A DNA stretch of 64,000 nt. Source: Chryseobacterium shigense (GTDB taxonomy: Bacteria; Bacteroidota; Bacteroidia; Flavobacteriales; Weeksellaceae). Of the stretch, positions 18,535 to 28,000 are shown piece after piece. Under the pieces are notes generated by a model that was not told the origin of the DNA, did no database searches, and saw only the letters and a program-made list of their open reading frames with translations. The stretch lies in the NCBI RefSeq assembly GCF_014207845.1, contig NZ_JACHLC010000003.1, positions 186,001 through 250,000 of the forward strand. The letters are read 5' to 3'. Each line of letters begins with the position of its first letter. Within the stretch, counting starts at the first letter, position 1. The position numbers were made by a program, and so were the translations under genes.

Positions 18535-18755
18535 AATTGATGCACCAGTATAATTACCTGCTGTATCAGAATAAAGAAGAAATTATGAAATTGCTTGGAC
18601 AAGAATTTAATTTCTATCCTTCTGATAACTGGACATATACGCTGGAAACAGGAACATTCGGAAAGAAAACAATCCTGTTTTTATTCTTTGAAAATGATAA
18701 AGTCTCCAAAATTGAAATAAAAAAAATATATGGAAAGATCAGCACCGGATTATAA
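18531..18755 (+). CDS. Small hypothetical protein, middle gene of HTH cassette
   Basis: 74-residue protein starting at the ATG inside the previous gene's stop (ATGA overlap). No known domain. It has alternating charged and hydrophobic residues (FGKKTILFLFFENDKVSKIE) that suggest a small beta sheet. Its 3' end overlaps the next gene by 26 bases. Translational coupling with both neighbours argues that it is real. Confidence 0.5.
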   Translation: MKLMHQYNYLLYQNKEEIMKLLGQEFNFYPSDNWTYTLETGTFGKKTILFLFFENDKVSKIEIKKIYGKISTGL

Positions 18756-19071
18756 GAAAATATACACGGACATTATTTTTAGAAAATGCCCTGAGAAATA
18801 CGGGCTTTGTGATTTTATTTTGCAGAAAGAAACTCTGTCCGTTTTAGACGTTATTAAATTAAATCAGCTGATTTTTGATGTTGAAGACCAGCAGATAGCT
18901 CAGTTTAACCAAAAACAAAGATCGTATGATGAAGCTTCGATTTTGGAAATCCTGGAATTTCAGGAGAGAAACGGGTATAATAATACAGAATTAGCGGATG
19001 AATTTAAATTAAGCAGAAACTCTGTAGCAAAATGGAAAAAAATATTCAAGAGCAAAGCCCAAACTAACTGA
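18730..19071 (+). CDS. Small helix-turn-helix protein (cassette gene 3)
   Basis: 113-residue protein with an acidic/hydrophobic N-terminal half (YTDIIFRKCPEKYGLCDFIL, then LSVLDVIKLNQLIF). Its C-terminal HTH, ILEFQERNGYNNTELADEFK followed by LSRNSVAKWKKIF (about 74-106), resembles the DNA-recognition part of IS3-type OrfA proteins and is similar in style to cassette gene 1. It lacks any catalytic domain. It overlaps the preceding gene by 26 bases and is followed by a strong terminator at 19111. A joint regulatory function for the cassette is an inference. Confidence 0.65.
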   Translation: MERSAPDYKKIYTDIIFRKCPEKYGLCDFILQKETLSVLDVIKLNQLIFDVEDQQIAQFNQKQRSYDEASILEILEFQERNGYNNTELADEFKLSRNSVAKWKKIFKSKAQTN

Positions 19072-19110
19072 ACTGCTATATGCAAATTTAAAAGGCTATT
19101 ATAAGAAAGG

Positions 19111-19138
19111 AATGACATCGGAAGATGTCATTTTTTTT
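19111..19138 (+). terminator. Rho-independent terminator after the HTH cassette
   Basis: Perfect stem AATGACATC/GATGTCATT, tetraloop GGAA and a run of T residues. It separates the HTH cassette from the riboswitch-controlled operon downstream. Confidence 0.93.
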
Positions 19139-19277
19139 GCTTCTCAGTTTTTCATTTAATTATTAATAATGATAAATCTCATATTTATGGATTTCGCAAT
19201 CTGTTAACTCCTTGCTGTGGCGGTGTTTTAGTTGAGAATTAAGTTAATTTTTGATAATGTATAATAAAAAATTTTAA

Positions 19278-19298
19278 AGTCTACTTGTTTTGTAGACT
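19278..19298. promoter_or_regulatory. Perfect inverted repeat overlapping the promoter of the riboswitch operon
   Basis: AGTCTAC, seven bases, GTAGACT: a perfect 7-bp inverted repeat ending 9 bases before the -7 box at 19308. It overlaps the -33 region (TTG at 19285), a position suited to a repressor. The regulator is unknown. Confidence 0.5.
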
Positions 19299-19307
19299 AA
19301 TTGTTTT

Positions 19308-19315
19308 TAGATTTG
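19308..19315 (+). promoter_or_regulatory. Bacteroidota -7 promoter box for the SAM-riboswitch SusC/SusD operon
   Basis: TAGATTTG, exact TAnnTTTG, with a TTG at 19285 as a possible -33 element (20-base gap). Transcription from here would start just ahead of the riboswitch. Confidence 0.65.
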
Positions 19316-19333
19316 CAGACATATTTCGATCGG

Positions 19334-19427
19334 CTTATAAAGAAAGATGGAGGGAACTGACCCTGTGAAATCTTAACAACCTGCCCCTGCGCAAGGTGTT
19401 ACATTCAGCCTTTAAAGGAAAAATAAG
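19334..19427 (+). ncRNA. SAM-I (S-box) riboswitch aptamer
   Basis: The leader contains the S-box core in order: AAAGATGGAGGGAACTGACC-like P2/J region, CCTGTGAAAT, then CAACCTGCC and GGTGTTACATTC. The closing helix P1 can form from CTTAT (19334-19338) and ATAAG (19423-19427). A terminator hairpin (19454) follows before the susC start, so S-adenosylmethionine binding would be expected to stop transcription of the operon. Position, core and expression platform agree. The specific residues at the SAM pocket were not modelled. Confidence 0.9.
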
Positions 19428-19453
19428 CATTTGGTTTATCGTATTTTTCGATG

Positions 19454-19490
19454 CCCTTTGCTGACTTTTCTGCAAAGGGTTAGTTTTTTA
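19454..19490 (+). terminator. Riboswitch expression-platform terminator
   Basis: Stem CCCTTTGC/GCAAAGGG with a 10-base loop, then TTAGTTTTTT. It sits between the SAM aptamer and the susC start, where a SAM-responsive terminator belongs. Confidence 0.85.
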
Positions 19491-19513
19491 ATATATGATA
19501 AATAAAATTGATT

Positions 19514-22447
19514 ATGATTAGTAAGAGTTTAATTGATTCCAAGGCTTGGATTCCTTCTGCCGCTGTATTTTTCTTAGGAATTATCAGTGCAAATGCCCAG
19601 GAAATAAAGCCGAAAAAAGATACAGTCAAAGAAAAGGAAATTGATGAGGTGGTAGTCATTGCTTACGGTAAAGCCAAAAGAACAAGCTATACAGGTTCCG
19701 TAGCCACTATTTCCAGCGAAAAAATCAACAACAGGCCCGTTACCAATATTACAAAAGCTCTCGAAGGGCAGGTTCCGGGAATTCAGGCGGTAAGTGCTTC
19801 AGGACAGCCTGGAGCAACGGCTTCAGTAAGAATAAGAGGAATTGGTTCCATTAGTGCTTCCAGTGACCCTCTGTATGTAGTGGATGGAATTCCTTTTGAT
19901 GGGAATATCAATTCCATCAGTCCGAATGATATAGAATCCATAAGTGTTTTAAAAGACGCCACAGCAAGTTCATTATATGGTTCAAGAGGAGCTAACGGGA
20001 TCATCATCATTACCACAAAATCCGGTAAAAAAGGAGAATCCAGGGTCAATTTCAATATCAGTCAGGGATTTTCTACCAGAGCCGTAAAAGATTATAAGCA
20101 GGTAAGTACCGATGAGTATTTCCAATTGTATTGGGAAGCATTGAGAAACGGTTACAAATCCGGGCAAATATCTTCCCAGCAGGCCGCACAGATGGCAAGC
20201 GACAACCTTGTGAATGCTCTGGGAATAAACCCTTACGGAGCCGGTTTCCCCAAACCTGTAGGAACAGACGGAAAACTTCTTCCGGGAGCAAAAGCTTTAT
20301 GGAATGACGACTGGAGAGATATTCTTCAAAGGACGGCCTCCAGAAGCCAGGTAGATTTTGACATCAGCGGAGGCAGCGAAAAAAGCAATTATTTCTTCTC
20401 CTTAGGATACCTTGATGATAAAGGAATTGCCATAGAATCTGGATTTCAAAAGTTTTCCACCAGGCTAAAAATTAATTCTGAAGTTAAAAAATGGCTGAAC
20501 GCCGGAGCCAATTTAAGTTACACCAACAGTATTCAGCAGGCACCGCCATCTTCAGATTCCAGAACAGACAATATCATCAATGCAGCCAGGGTAATACCTT
20601 CTTTCTACCCATATTATGAAAGAAATGCTGACGGAAGTTATGTGCTGGATTCAGAAGGAAACAGGATCTATGATTTCGGGAAATACAGACCCACAAGTGC
20701 ATTGCAGAACCAAAATGCAGCTGCAACACTGCCTTTGGATAAAAACGAAAACAAAGAAGACAATTTTTCAGGAAAAGGATTTTTAGAATTTATCTTTCTT
20801 CCCGAACTGAGATTTAAAACCAGTTTTTCAGTTGATCTTGTAAATTACAACGGACATTACTATTCCAATCCGCTGATCGGGGAAGGAAGCGAAACAGGAG
20901 GTTCCGTAACGAAATCGAACAGCAGAACCCTTTCCTATACAACCAGTAATATTCTGACTTTTGACAAGAAGTTCGGAAAGCATCACCTAAGTGTTTTGGG
21001 AGGCCAGGAATTTTACAAATATGATTACCAGACGATATCCGGTTCCAGAAGCCAGTTTTCCCTTCCTTATTACTACGAGCCTGATGCTGCGGCGCTGCTG
21101 GGAAGCTTCAGTGGAAACAGAGATCAGTTTTCCTTATTAAGTTTCCTGGGAAGAGCAGAATATGATTTTAATAATACTTACTTTTTGTCAGTTTCCGGAA
21201 GAGCAGATGGTTCTTCAAGATTCTTTGCAGATAACAGATGGGGGAAATTCTGGTCAGTGGGAGCTTCATGGAAAGTCTCAAATGAAGATTTTATCAAAAA
21301 CCTGAATGTTTTCAATCAACTGACATTGCGTGCAAGTTACGGTGGTCAGGGGAATGATAAATTAAGGAGACCCAACGGATCTTCTCTTTACTATGCTTAC
21401 CAGGAATTGTACAGGTTTTATAATAACCTTGGCGAGCCGGGAACAGTTCTGGAAAAAGTGCAGACCAATGATGTGAAGTGGGAAACCAACCTTAATTTAA
21501 ATGTAGGTCTTGAGTTTGCAATTCTGAATAACAGGGTAAAAGGTAACGTAGAATATTTCAAACGAAAGAGTCAGGATCTTCTGTTTAATATGCCGGTTGC
21601 CCCATCTCTGGGAATCAGTGATTTTCCTTTCAATATCGGGACAATACAGAATACCGGTTTTGAATTCTCATTATTCACAACACCAATCAAGAACGACGAT
21701 TTCCAGTGGAATGTAGATGTGAACCTGAGTACTTTGACCAATAAAATTACAAAATTGCCTAAAGGATCTGTAATAACAGGAACAAAACGCCTTGAAGTAG
21801 GTGGTTCCATCTATGATTTCTTTATTCCTGAATGGATAGGCGTTGATCCTTCCAACGGAAAACCTTTATGGAGATACATTTACCAGGATACCAATGGAAA
21901 TACGGTAGACGGAACCACTTCAGAGTATGCAAAAGCTACAAAAACAGTACAGGGATCTGCGCTGCCTAAAGTAACGGGAGGAGTTACCACAACTATTGCG
22001 TATAAAAACTTTGATTTTTCAGGATTGCTGACTTTCAGCATCGGAGGAAAGATCCTTGATACGGATTACACATCATTAATGTCCAACGGAAACGCCGGAG
22101 GACGCGCGTGGAGTGCAGAAATGCTGAACAGATGGACTCCGGAAAACCCGAACACAGATGTTCCGGCGCTAAGCACGACAACGAATAACTGGACTTCCAC
22201 TTCTTCAAGATTTTTGTATTCCGGAACGTATGCAAGACTTAAAAACGTAAGCCTGGGCTATACACTCCCTTCCGATTATTTTGAAAAATTAGGACTAAAA
22301 AAATTCAGAATCTACGTTCAGGCAGAAAATCTTCTGACCTTCTACAAGCATAAAGGCATGGACCCGGAACAGGCATTGGACGGGACTACCTATTACAGGT
22401 ATCCGGCTATGAGAACTATAACTTTCGGTCTTCAGGCAACTCTTTAA
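19514..22447 (+). CDS. SusC/RagA-family TonB-linked outer membrane protein, SAM-riboswitch controlled
   Basis: TonB-dependent outer membrane importer paired with the SusD gene 18 bases downstream. I chose ATG 19514; a TTG two codons earlier is also in frame. The signal peptide (about 1-29, ending SANAQ) leads directly to the plug, which has EIDEVVVIAYGKAKRTSYTG, VRIRGIGSISASSDPLYVVD and LKDATASSLYGSRGANGIII. The barrel ends FGLQATL. Like the first SusC here, it lacks the N-terminal carboxypeptidase-regulatory-like domain. The SAM-I riboswitch upstream implies expression when methionine/SAM is low, so its cargo is likely methionine, methionine-containing peptides or another sulfur source; this is inference from regulation only. 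Confidence 0.95.
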   Translation: MISKSLIDSKAWIPSAAVFFLGIISANAQEIKPKKDTVKEKEIDEVVVIAYGKAKRTSYTGSVATISSEKINNRPVTNITKALEGQVPGIQAVSASGQPGATASVRIRGIGSISASSDPLYVVDGIPFDGNINSISPNDIESISVLKDATASSLYGSRGANGIIIITTKSGKKGESRVNFNISQGFSTRAVKDYKQVSTDEYFQLYWEALRNGYKSGQISSQQAAQMASDNLVNALGINPYGAGFPKPVGTDGKLLPGAKALWNDDWRDILQRTASRSQVDFDISGGSEKSNYFFSLGYLDDKGIAIESGFQKFSTRLKINSEVKKWLNAGANLSYTNSIQQAPPSSDSRTDNIINAARVIPSFYPYYERNADGSYVLDSEGNRIYDFGKYRPTSALQNQNAAATLPLDKNENKEDNFSGKGFLEFIFLPELRFKTSFSVDLVNYNGHYYSNPLIGEGSETGGSVTKSNSRTLSYTTSNILTFDKKFGKHHLSVLGGQEFYKYDYQTISGSRSQFSLPYYYEPDAAALLGSFSGNRDQFSLLSFLGRAEYDFNNTYFLSVSGRADGSSRFFADNRWGKFWSVGASWKVSNEDFIKNLNVFNQLTLRASYGGQGNDKLRRPNGSSLYYAYQELYRFYNNLGEPGTVLEKVQTNDVKWETNLNLNVGLEFAILNNRVKGNVEYFKRKSQDLLFNMPVAPSLGISDFPFNIGTIQNTGFEFSLFTTPIKNDDFQWNVDVNLSTLTNKITKLPKGSVITGTKRLEVGGSIYDFFIPEWIGVDPSNGKPLWRYIYQDTNGNTVDGTTSEYAKATKTVQGSALPKVTGGVTTTIAYKNFDFSGLLTFSIGGKILDTDYTSLMSNGNAGGRAWSAEMLNRWTPENPNTDVPALSTTTNNWTSTSSRFLYSGTYARLKNVSLGYTLPSDYFEKLGLKKFRIYVQAENLLTFYKHKGMDPEQALDGTTYYRYPAMRTITFGLQATL

Positions 22448-22465
22448 CCTTCAAAAATTGAAACA

Positions 22466-23959
22466 ATGAAAAAATTAAAATACATATCTCTTGCCCTGAT
22501 CGCAGTGTGGTCACTAACAAGCTGTGAAAGCGAACTGGAAACGGCTCCTACGGATCAGGCTAACGGAGCTGAGGTTTTCAAAACGGCAGAAAGCGCGGAA
22601 ACAGTAATTAACGGAGCATGGGCAAAATTGAATGATGACGGTCCAACCTACGCAAATATCGGTTACTCAACGGTTCTGAGAACCAGTGATGCCATGGGAA
22701 GTGATGTTGCAGTTCTAACCAATAAATATGGGTTCCCGTCTGCGTATGCTTTTACGGAAATGATTAATAATACGGCCTCAAGACCGCAGTTTATTTGGTC
22801 AACACTATATTCAACCATTAATAACATGAATAATGTAATCACCCGTATTGACCATACAGAAGGGAGTCAGGCAAAAAAAGACCAGGTAAAAGGTCAGGCT
22901 AAGGCATTACGTGCTTTCTGTTATCTGAATCTGGCAAGTTTTTACCAGTTCAGCTATCTGAAAGATAAAACCGCTCTTACTGCGCCGATTTATACAGAGC
23001 CTTCAACCATCAGTTCTGTTCCGAAGAAAAGAGCAAGTCTTGAGGAAATGTATACCCTGATCAAAAATGATCTCACGGAAGCAGATAACCTTTTAACCAA
23101 TTATACAAGAAATAACAAGGATAAGATTAACAGAGCGGTCGTAAACGGACTTTTGGCAAGAACCTACCTGAATACCGGAGAATGGAATAAAGCTGCCTCC
23201 GCTGCGAAAATGGCAAGAACAGGTTATCCGCTCATGACCGCTGAAAAATATAAAGAAGGTTTCAATGACATCAGCAACGGAGAATGGATCTGGGGACATG
23301 GGCAGACTCAGGAGCAGTCAGGGGCAAGCTACGCCTTCCATTATCTTGATGTGTCTTCTTCGGGAAGTTATTATTATAGCTTTATGGCAGATCCTTTCTT
23401 TAAAGATTTGTTTGATACGAATGATATCAGGTCCCAGCTATTCCAGTGGGATGGTCTTCCGGGAAGGGAAGGACTTTTGAGATATTCAAAATTTAAATTT
23501 AAGACGGGGCTTATCGCAGATATTGTATTGATGAGAGCCGCAGAAATGTACCTGATCGAAGCTGAGGCTGAAGCCAGAAATGGAAATATCACTAATGCGG
23601 TTACCATTTTAAATGGATTGAAAACAGCCAGAAATGCCAATATATATAGCGGTTCGCTTGCTCAGAGTGATGTGATAAAAGAAATCCTGACTGAAAGGAG
23701 AAAAGAACTGTTCGGGGAAGGATTCTCGCTTTCAGATATTATCAGAACACAAGGAAGCGTAGAGAGAAAACCTTATGTAGATACCGGTGGCCAACCGATA
23801 AAAGTACAGATTACCACTCCGGGTGGAACGGTGAAAACAGTAAACGGAAGAGGGCATTCAGTCTTTAATTTCCCGGATCAGACTGCTTTTGCACCAAATA
23901 GTAAGTATTATCTGTTTAGTATTCCGCAGAAAGAGATTGAGAATAATCCTAACCTGTAA
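22466..23959 (+). CDS. SusD/RagB-family lipoprotein, partner of the riboswitch-controlled SusC
   Basis: Surface-exposed substrate-binding lipoprotein. The lipobox LTSC gives Cys20 followed by an acidic residue. SusD features include the helical TPR-like N-terminal half (KGQAKALRAFCYLNLASFYQ, NGLLARTYLNTGEWNKAASA). Near the C-terminus it has LMRAAEMYLIEAEAEAR and ILTERRKELFGEGFSLSDII, ending NPNL. Length 497 aa is normal. Co-transcribed with susC under the SAM-I riboswitch and followed by a hairpin terminator at 23981. Confidence 0.95.
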   Translation: MKKLKYISLALIAVWSLTSCESELETAPTDQANGAEVFKTAESAETVINGAWAKLNDDGPTYANIGYSTVLRTSDAMGSDVAVLTNKYGFPSAYAFTEMINNTASRPQFIWSTLYSTINNMNNVITRIDHTEGSQAKKDQVKGQAKALRAFCYLNLASFYQFSYLKDKTALTAPIYTEPSTISSVPKKRASLEEMYTLIKNDLTEADNLLTNYTRNNKDKINRAVVNGLLARTYLNTGEWNKAASAAKMARTGYPLMTAEKYKEGFNDISNGEWIWGHGQTQEQSGASYAFHYLDVSSSGSYYYSFMADPFFKDLFDTNDIRSQLFQWDGLPGREGLLRYSKFKFKTGLIADIVLMRAAEMYLIEAEAEARNGNITNAVTILNGLKTARNANIYSGSLAQSDVIKEILTERRKELFGEGFSLSDIIRTQGSVERKPYVDTGGQPIKVQITTPGGTVKTVNGRGHSVFNFPDQTAFAPNSKYYLFSIPQKEIENNPNL

Positions 23960-23980
23960 TAATTAGATTTGATTTTTTTT

Positions 23981-24012
23981 AGCCATCGTGTAGTACGGTG
24001 GCTTTTCGTTAT
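23981..24012 (+). terminator. Rho-independent terminator after susD
   Basis: Stem AGCCATCG/CGGTGGCT (8 bp, one G-U pair) with a 7-base loop and a short T tract. It lies 21 bases past the susD stop and ends at the 3' end of a convergent gene. Confidence 0.65.
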
Positions 24013-24479
24013 TTTCCATGCATAAAATAAACAACCTTTTCATTTCTATGTTGGTCTTTAAAACCAATTTTAACACTGTCAAGAGTTTCCCTCTTGCTGA
24101 TATCATCATAGTATAATACAATATTATCATTGTTAATACCGCCGCAGAAATCACAATGAAAATCAAGAAATTGGCTATGATCACTGTCTTCAAGGGAAAG
24201 GCCTTCCTTACCTGTTTTAAGATTTTTAAGCCTTATACTGAAAGCAAAGAAATTTTTATTGATCGTTTGATCCTTTTTTGAATTGAACTTAAAAGTGGTA
24301 AACGCTTCCACAATCTCATATTCTCCTTTATTAATTGTGATTTTGTTTACCGTAGGATAATATTCCTTTATTAAAAGACCTCTGTTCCTGGCTTCCGAAA
24401 CAGTTTGAGGAAGGAATTCAGTATCAGAGCCTACACAGGACATTACCATCAAAAACAAAAATAGGATGTATTTTTTCAT
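24009..24479 (-). CDS. Small lipoprotein of unknown function
   Basis: 156 residues with a lipoprotein signal peptide and lipobox VMSC (Cys15) followed by VGSD. The mature part looks like a single beta-rich domain (VNKITINKGEYEIVEAFTTF, FAFSIRLKNLK) with a DFHCDFCGG motif near residue 110 that could form a disulfide or bind a metal. I do not recognise a family. It is transcribed towards the SusD gene and appears monocistronic, with a TAnnTTTG box upstream on its own strand (24505-24512). Confidence 0.6.
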   Translation of the reverse strand: MKKYILFLFLMVMSCVGSDTEFLPQTVSEARNRGLLIKEYYPTVNKITINKGEYEIVEAFTTFKFNSKKDQTINKNFFAFSIRLKNLKTGKEGLSLEDSDHSQFLDFHCDFCGGINNDNIVLYYDDISKRETLDSVKIGFKDQHRNEKVVYFMHGK

Positions 24480-24504
24480 AGGAGATATAAAAGCTTATGA
24501 TTGC

Positions 24505-24512
24505 CAAAAATA
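24505..24512 (-). promoter_or_regulatory. Bacteroidota -7 promoter box for the small lipoprotein gene
   Basis: On the minus strand this reads TATTTTTG, an exact TAnnTTTG match, 25 bases before the ATG at 24479. Confidence 0.55.
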
Positions 24513-24600
24513 TGAAAAAGTAATATTTCTTTCGAAACCCAACAGAATGTTAAGAATATATTAATTGAGCTTCCTGGCTTTACCATTTAGAAAAAAACTT

Positions 24601-24608
24601 TACCTTTG
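24601..24608 (+). promoter_or_regulatory. Bacteroidota -7 promoter box very close to a start codon
   Basis: TACCTTTG, exact TAnnTTTG, ending only five bases before the ATG at 24614. Transcription from it would give an almost leaderless mRNA. Confidence 0.5.
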
Positions 24609-24613
24609 TTTAT

Positions 24614-24937
24614 ATGAACCTGTTAAGATGGATACTTGCATTCTATTTCATGGCATTGTCACTCATGCCCTGTGAAGATGTGCACCGTACTTCAGGAACA
24701 GCCGAAGCTAAACTGTCATTCAATATTCAGGAATCCCATTCAAAAGATCAGGGAGATATCTGTTCACCGCTTTGTGCATGCAGCTGTTGCCAGATGACCG
24801 TATCTTCCTTCAAAATGGATCCGTTATTGGAAATTCCAAGCCACGTTCAGGCTTACTTTTCAAAGAAGATTCTTTTCCAGAAAAACAATTTCGCTTACCA
24901 GGTGTATGATCATATCTGGCAGCCCCCTAAAATTTAA
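24614..24937 (+). CDS. Small Cys-rich exported protein, DUF6660-like, next to metal efflux genes
   Basis: 107-residue protein with an N-terminal hydrophobic segment (LLRWILAFYFMALSLMP) followed by CED, serving as a signal or membrane anchor. A central cysteine cluster, CSPLCACSCCQM (about residues 57-68), looks like a metal-binding site. The C-terminus ends IWQPPKI. It resembles the small DUF6660 proteins often found just upstream of CusA/CzcA-type efflux operons in Bacteroidota, as it is here (135 bases before the RND gene). A periplasmic metal-sensing or metal-handling role is inferred from context and cysteines only. Confidence 0.7.
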   Translation: MNLLRWILAFYFMALSLMPCEDVHRTSGTAEAKLSFNIQESHSKDQGDICSPLCACSCCQMTVSSFKMDPLLEIPSHVQAYFSKKILFQKNNFAYQVYDHIWQPPKI

Positions 24938-24982
24938 TTTTTATTGATTATTAGAAAGTCAGGCTTTCTATCCATTGAACTT

Positions 24983-24997
24983 TGCAATTTCATTGCA
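24983..24997. promoter_or_regulatory. Metal-regulator operator candidate, site 1 (TGCAAT-N3-ATTGCA)
   Basis: Perfect inverted repeat TGCAAT TTC ATTGCA covering the expected -33 position. Thirteen bases separate it from the -7 box at 25011. An identical repeat with the same 13-base spacing lies before the P1B ATPase gene (31258-31272). A Fur-family repressor is encoded between the two, making it the likely binder. Confidence 0.75.
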
Positions 24998-25010
24998 GAG
25001 GTCTTCGTGA

Positions 25011-25018
25011 TATTTTTG
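25011..25018 (+). promoter_or_regulatory. Bacteroidota -7 promoter box for the CzcA-TolC operon
   Basis: TATTTTTG, exact TAnnTTTG, 54 bases before the GTG start at 25073, with the TGCAAT palindrome over the -33 region. Confidence 0.65.
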
Positions 25019-25072
25019 CACTGGCATTATCGCTGTGTGCATTGATTTACCAATAAAAATTAAATACGAATC

Positions 25073-28000
25073 GTGTTAGATAAAATCATAAAATTCAGTA
25101 TCAAAAATAAGGTCGTCATTGGTATTATGACCCTTCTTCTGATCATCTGGGGAGTATGGAGTGCCTCGAAACTTCCCATAGATGCTGTTCCTGATATCAC
25201 CAACAATCAGGTACAGATTATTACTGCATGCCCTACACTCGCAGGACAGGAAGTGGAGCAGTTTGTAACCTTTCCCATAGAGCAGAGTATAGCCAATGTC
25301 CCCGATATCCAGGAAACCAGAAGTATTTCCAGATTCGGGCTTTCTGTGATTACAGTAGTATTCAAAGAAAATGTAGACGTTTATTTTGCCAGACAGCTTA
25401 TCAACGAACAGTTGAAACTGGCAGCAGAAGAAATTCCCAAAGGTGTAGGAACTCCTGAATTAGCTCCGGTAAGTACCGGTTTGGGAGAAGTTTACCAATA
25501 TATTCTCCATCCTAAAAAAGGCAGTGAAAAGAAATATTCTGCCAAAGAACTCCGTACCATGCAGGATTGGATTGTCCGCAGACAGCTGAACGGAACTCCT
25601 GGTGTTGCAGAGATCAACAGCTTTGGAGGAGAATTAAAACAATATGAAGTAGGCGTAAGTCCGGACCGCCTGAAAGCAATGGGCGTAAGCATCTCGGATA
25701 TTTTTACAGCCTTGGAAAAAAATAATCAGAATACAGGCGGAGCATATATCGATAAAAAACCGAATGCCTATTTTATTCGCGGAATTGGCTTTGTAACCTC
25801 TCTGGAAGATATCAGGAATATCTCCGTAAAAAATGAAACCGGAAGTGTTCCCATATTCATAAAAGACGTGGCAGACGTACGTTTTGGAAACGCAGTACGT
25901 TACGGAGCACTGACTTACAACGGAAAAGTGGATGCCGTAGGTGGCGTAGTAATGATGTTGAAAGGAGCCAACAGCAACGATGTGGTGAACAGCATTAAAG
26001 CAAAAATCCCAACCATCCAGAAATCCCTTCCGGATGATGTGGTCATAGAACCGTTTCTGGACAGAACAGACCTTGTAGGAAGAGCAATCAATACCGTAGA
26101 AAAAAACCTCATTGAAGGTGCTTTGATCGTTATTTTCGTACTGGTGGTTTTCCTTGGAAATCTCAGGGCCGGACTGATCGTAGCATCAGCCATTCCGCTT
26201 TCATTGCTTTTTGCGTTGGGAATGATGAATGTTTTTGGGGTCAGTGCCAATTTAATGAGTCTCGGAGCTATAGATTTTGGGTTAATCGTAGATGGTGCTG
26301 TGATTATTGTGGAAGCGACCTTGCATCATTTGGGAGTGAGGAAATCTTTACGCACGCTTACCCAAAGTGAGATGGATGAAGAGGTTTTTCTTTCTGCCTC
26401 AAAGATCAGAAGCAGTGCTGCCTTCGGAGAAATCATTATCCTTATCGTGTATATTCCGATTCTCACCCTTGCCGGTGTGGAAGGAAAAATGTTTACCCCA
26501 ATGGCCAAAACAGTAGGATTTGCCATCCTGGGAGCTTTGATCCTTTCATTAACTTACATTCCGATGATGAGTGCATTGTTTCTGTCTAAAAAGATTTCTC
26601 ACAAAGAAACTTTTTCAGATAAAATGATGAATTTCCTTCAGAAGATCTATCAGCCTTTGTTGCAGAAAGCGGTTAAAATAAAATATATTATTGTTTCAGT
26701 AATAGTCTTTATATTTATTATCAGTGCTTTCATTTTTAAAAATATGGGAGGTGAATTTATCCCTCAGCTGCAGGAAGGAGATTATGCATTCCATTGTATT
26801 CTGCCACAGGGAAGTTCACTCAGCCAGAGCATCGAAACCTCTATGCAGGCTTCCAGAATTATCAAACAGTTTGATGAGGTGAAAATGGTAATCGGGAAAA
26901 CAGGCTCCGCAGAGGTTCCCACAGATCCCATGCCACCGGAAGCTACCGATCTGATTGTAGTATTGAAGCCGCAAAGCGAATGGAAATCAAAAAAATCATA
27001 TGCAGAGCTGGCTGATGAGATCAGTGAAAAACTGGAAGCCATTCCCGGAGTGTTTTTTGAAAAGAACCAGCCGATCCAGATGCGCTTCAATGAGCTGATG
27101 ACAGGAATCAGACAGGATGTTGCCGTTAAAATTTTTGGTGAAAACCTCGATTCACTGTCTGTTTATGCAGATAAAGTCGGAAAGATCATTCAAACCGTAG
27201 ACGGTGCTACAGCCCCTCAGATAGAAAGAGTGAGCGGTCTTCCTCAGATCAACGTAGAGTATGACAGGACAAGAATGGCCAATTACGGGTTAAATATAGA
27301 AGACGTAAACAATGTTCTAAGTACTGCTTTTGCAGGAAAAGCAGCCGGACAGGTTTTTGAAAATGAAAGACGTTTTGATCTAGTAGTCCGCCTGGACAGC
27401 CTTCACAGAACCAATATTGACGATGTCAATAACTTAATGATTACTACAGGAACAGGAGCACAGATTCCGCTTTCCCAGGTGGCCAGTGTCAGTTATAAAC
27501 TGGGACCTGCACAGATCAGCCGTGAAGAAGGAAAAAGGAGAATTGTAATAGGCTTTAATGTAAAAGGCCGTGATGTACAGAGTGTCGTAAAAGATATTCA
27601 GGCAAAGCTTAATAAACAGGTTAAATTGCCTTCAGGTTATTACTTTACTTATGGCGGACAGTTTGAAAACCTTCAGGAAGCCAGCAAACGACTGATAATT
27701 GCAGTTCCGGTTTCATTGTTCCTGATCTTTATGCTCCTCTATTTCACATTCCGCTCATTTAAACAGGCAGCTTTAATTTTTACAGCCATTCCGATGAGTG
27801 CCATTGGAGGTGTATTTGCCTTGCTGTTAAGAGATATGCCTTTCAGTATCAGTGCCGGAATCGGGTTTATTGCCCTTTTCGGAGTGGCAGTTCTCAACGG
27901 GATTGTTTTAATAGGAACCTTTAACCAGCTTGAAAAAGACGGCGAAACCGACGTCCTGAAAAGAGTATACGAGGGAACAAAAACCCGGTTAAGACCCGTT

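Noticed and set aside
18097..19071. HTH cassette as an insertion sequence
   Set aside because: No DDE or tyrosine catalytic domain, no terminal repeats and no target duplication were found around it.
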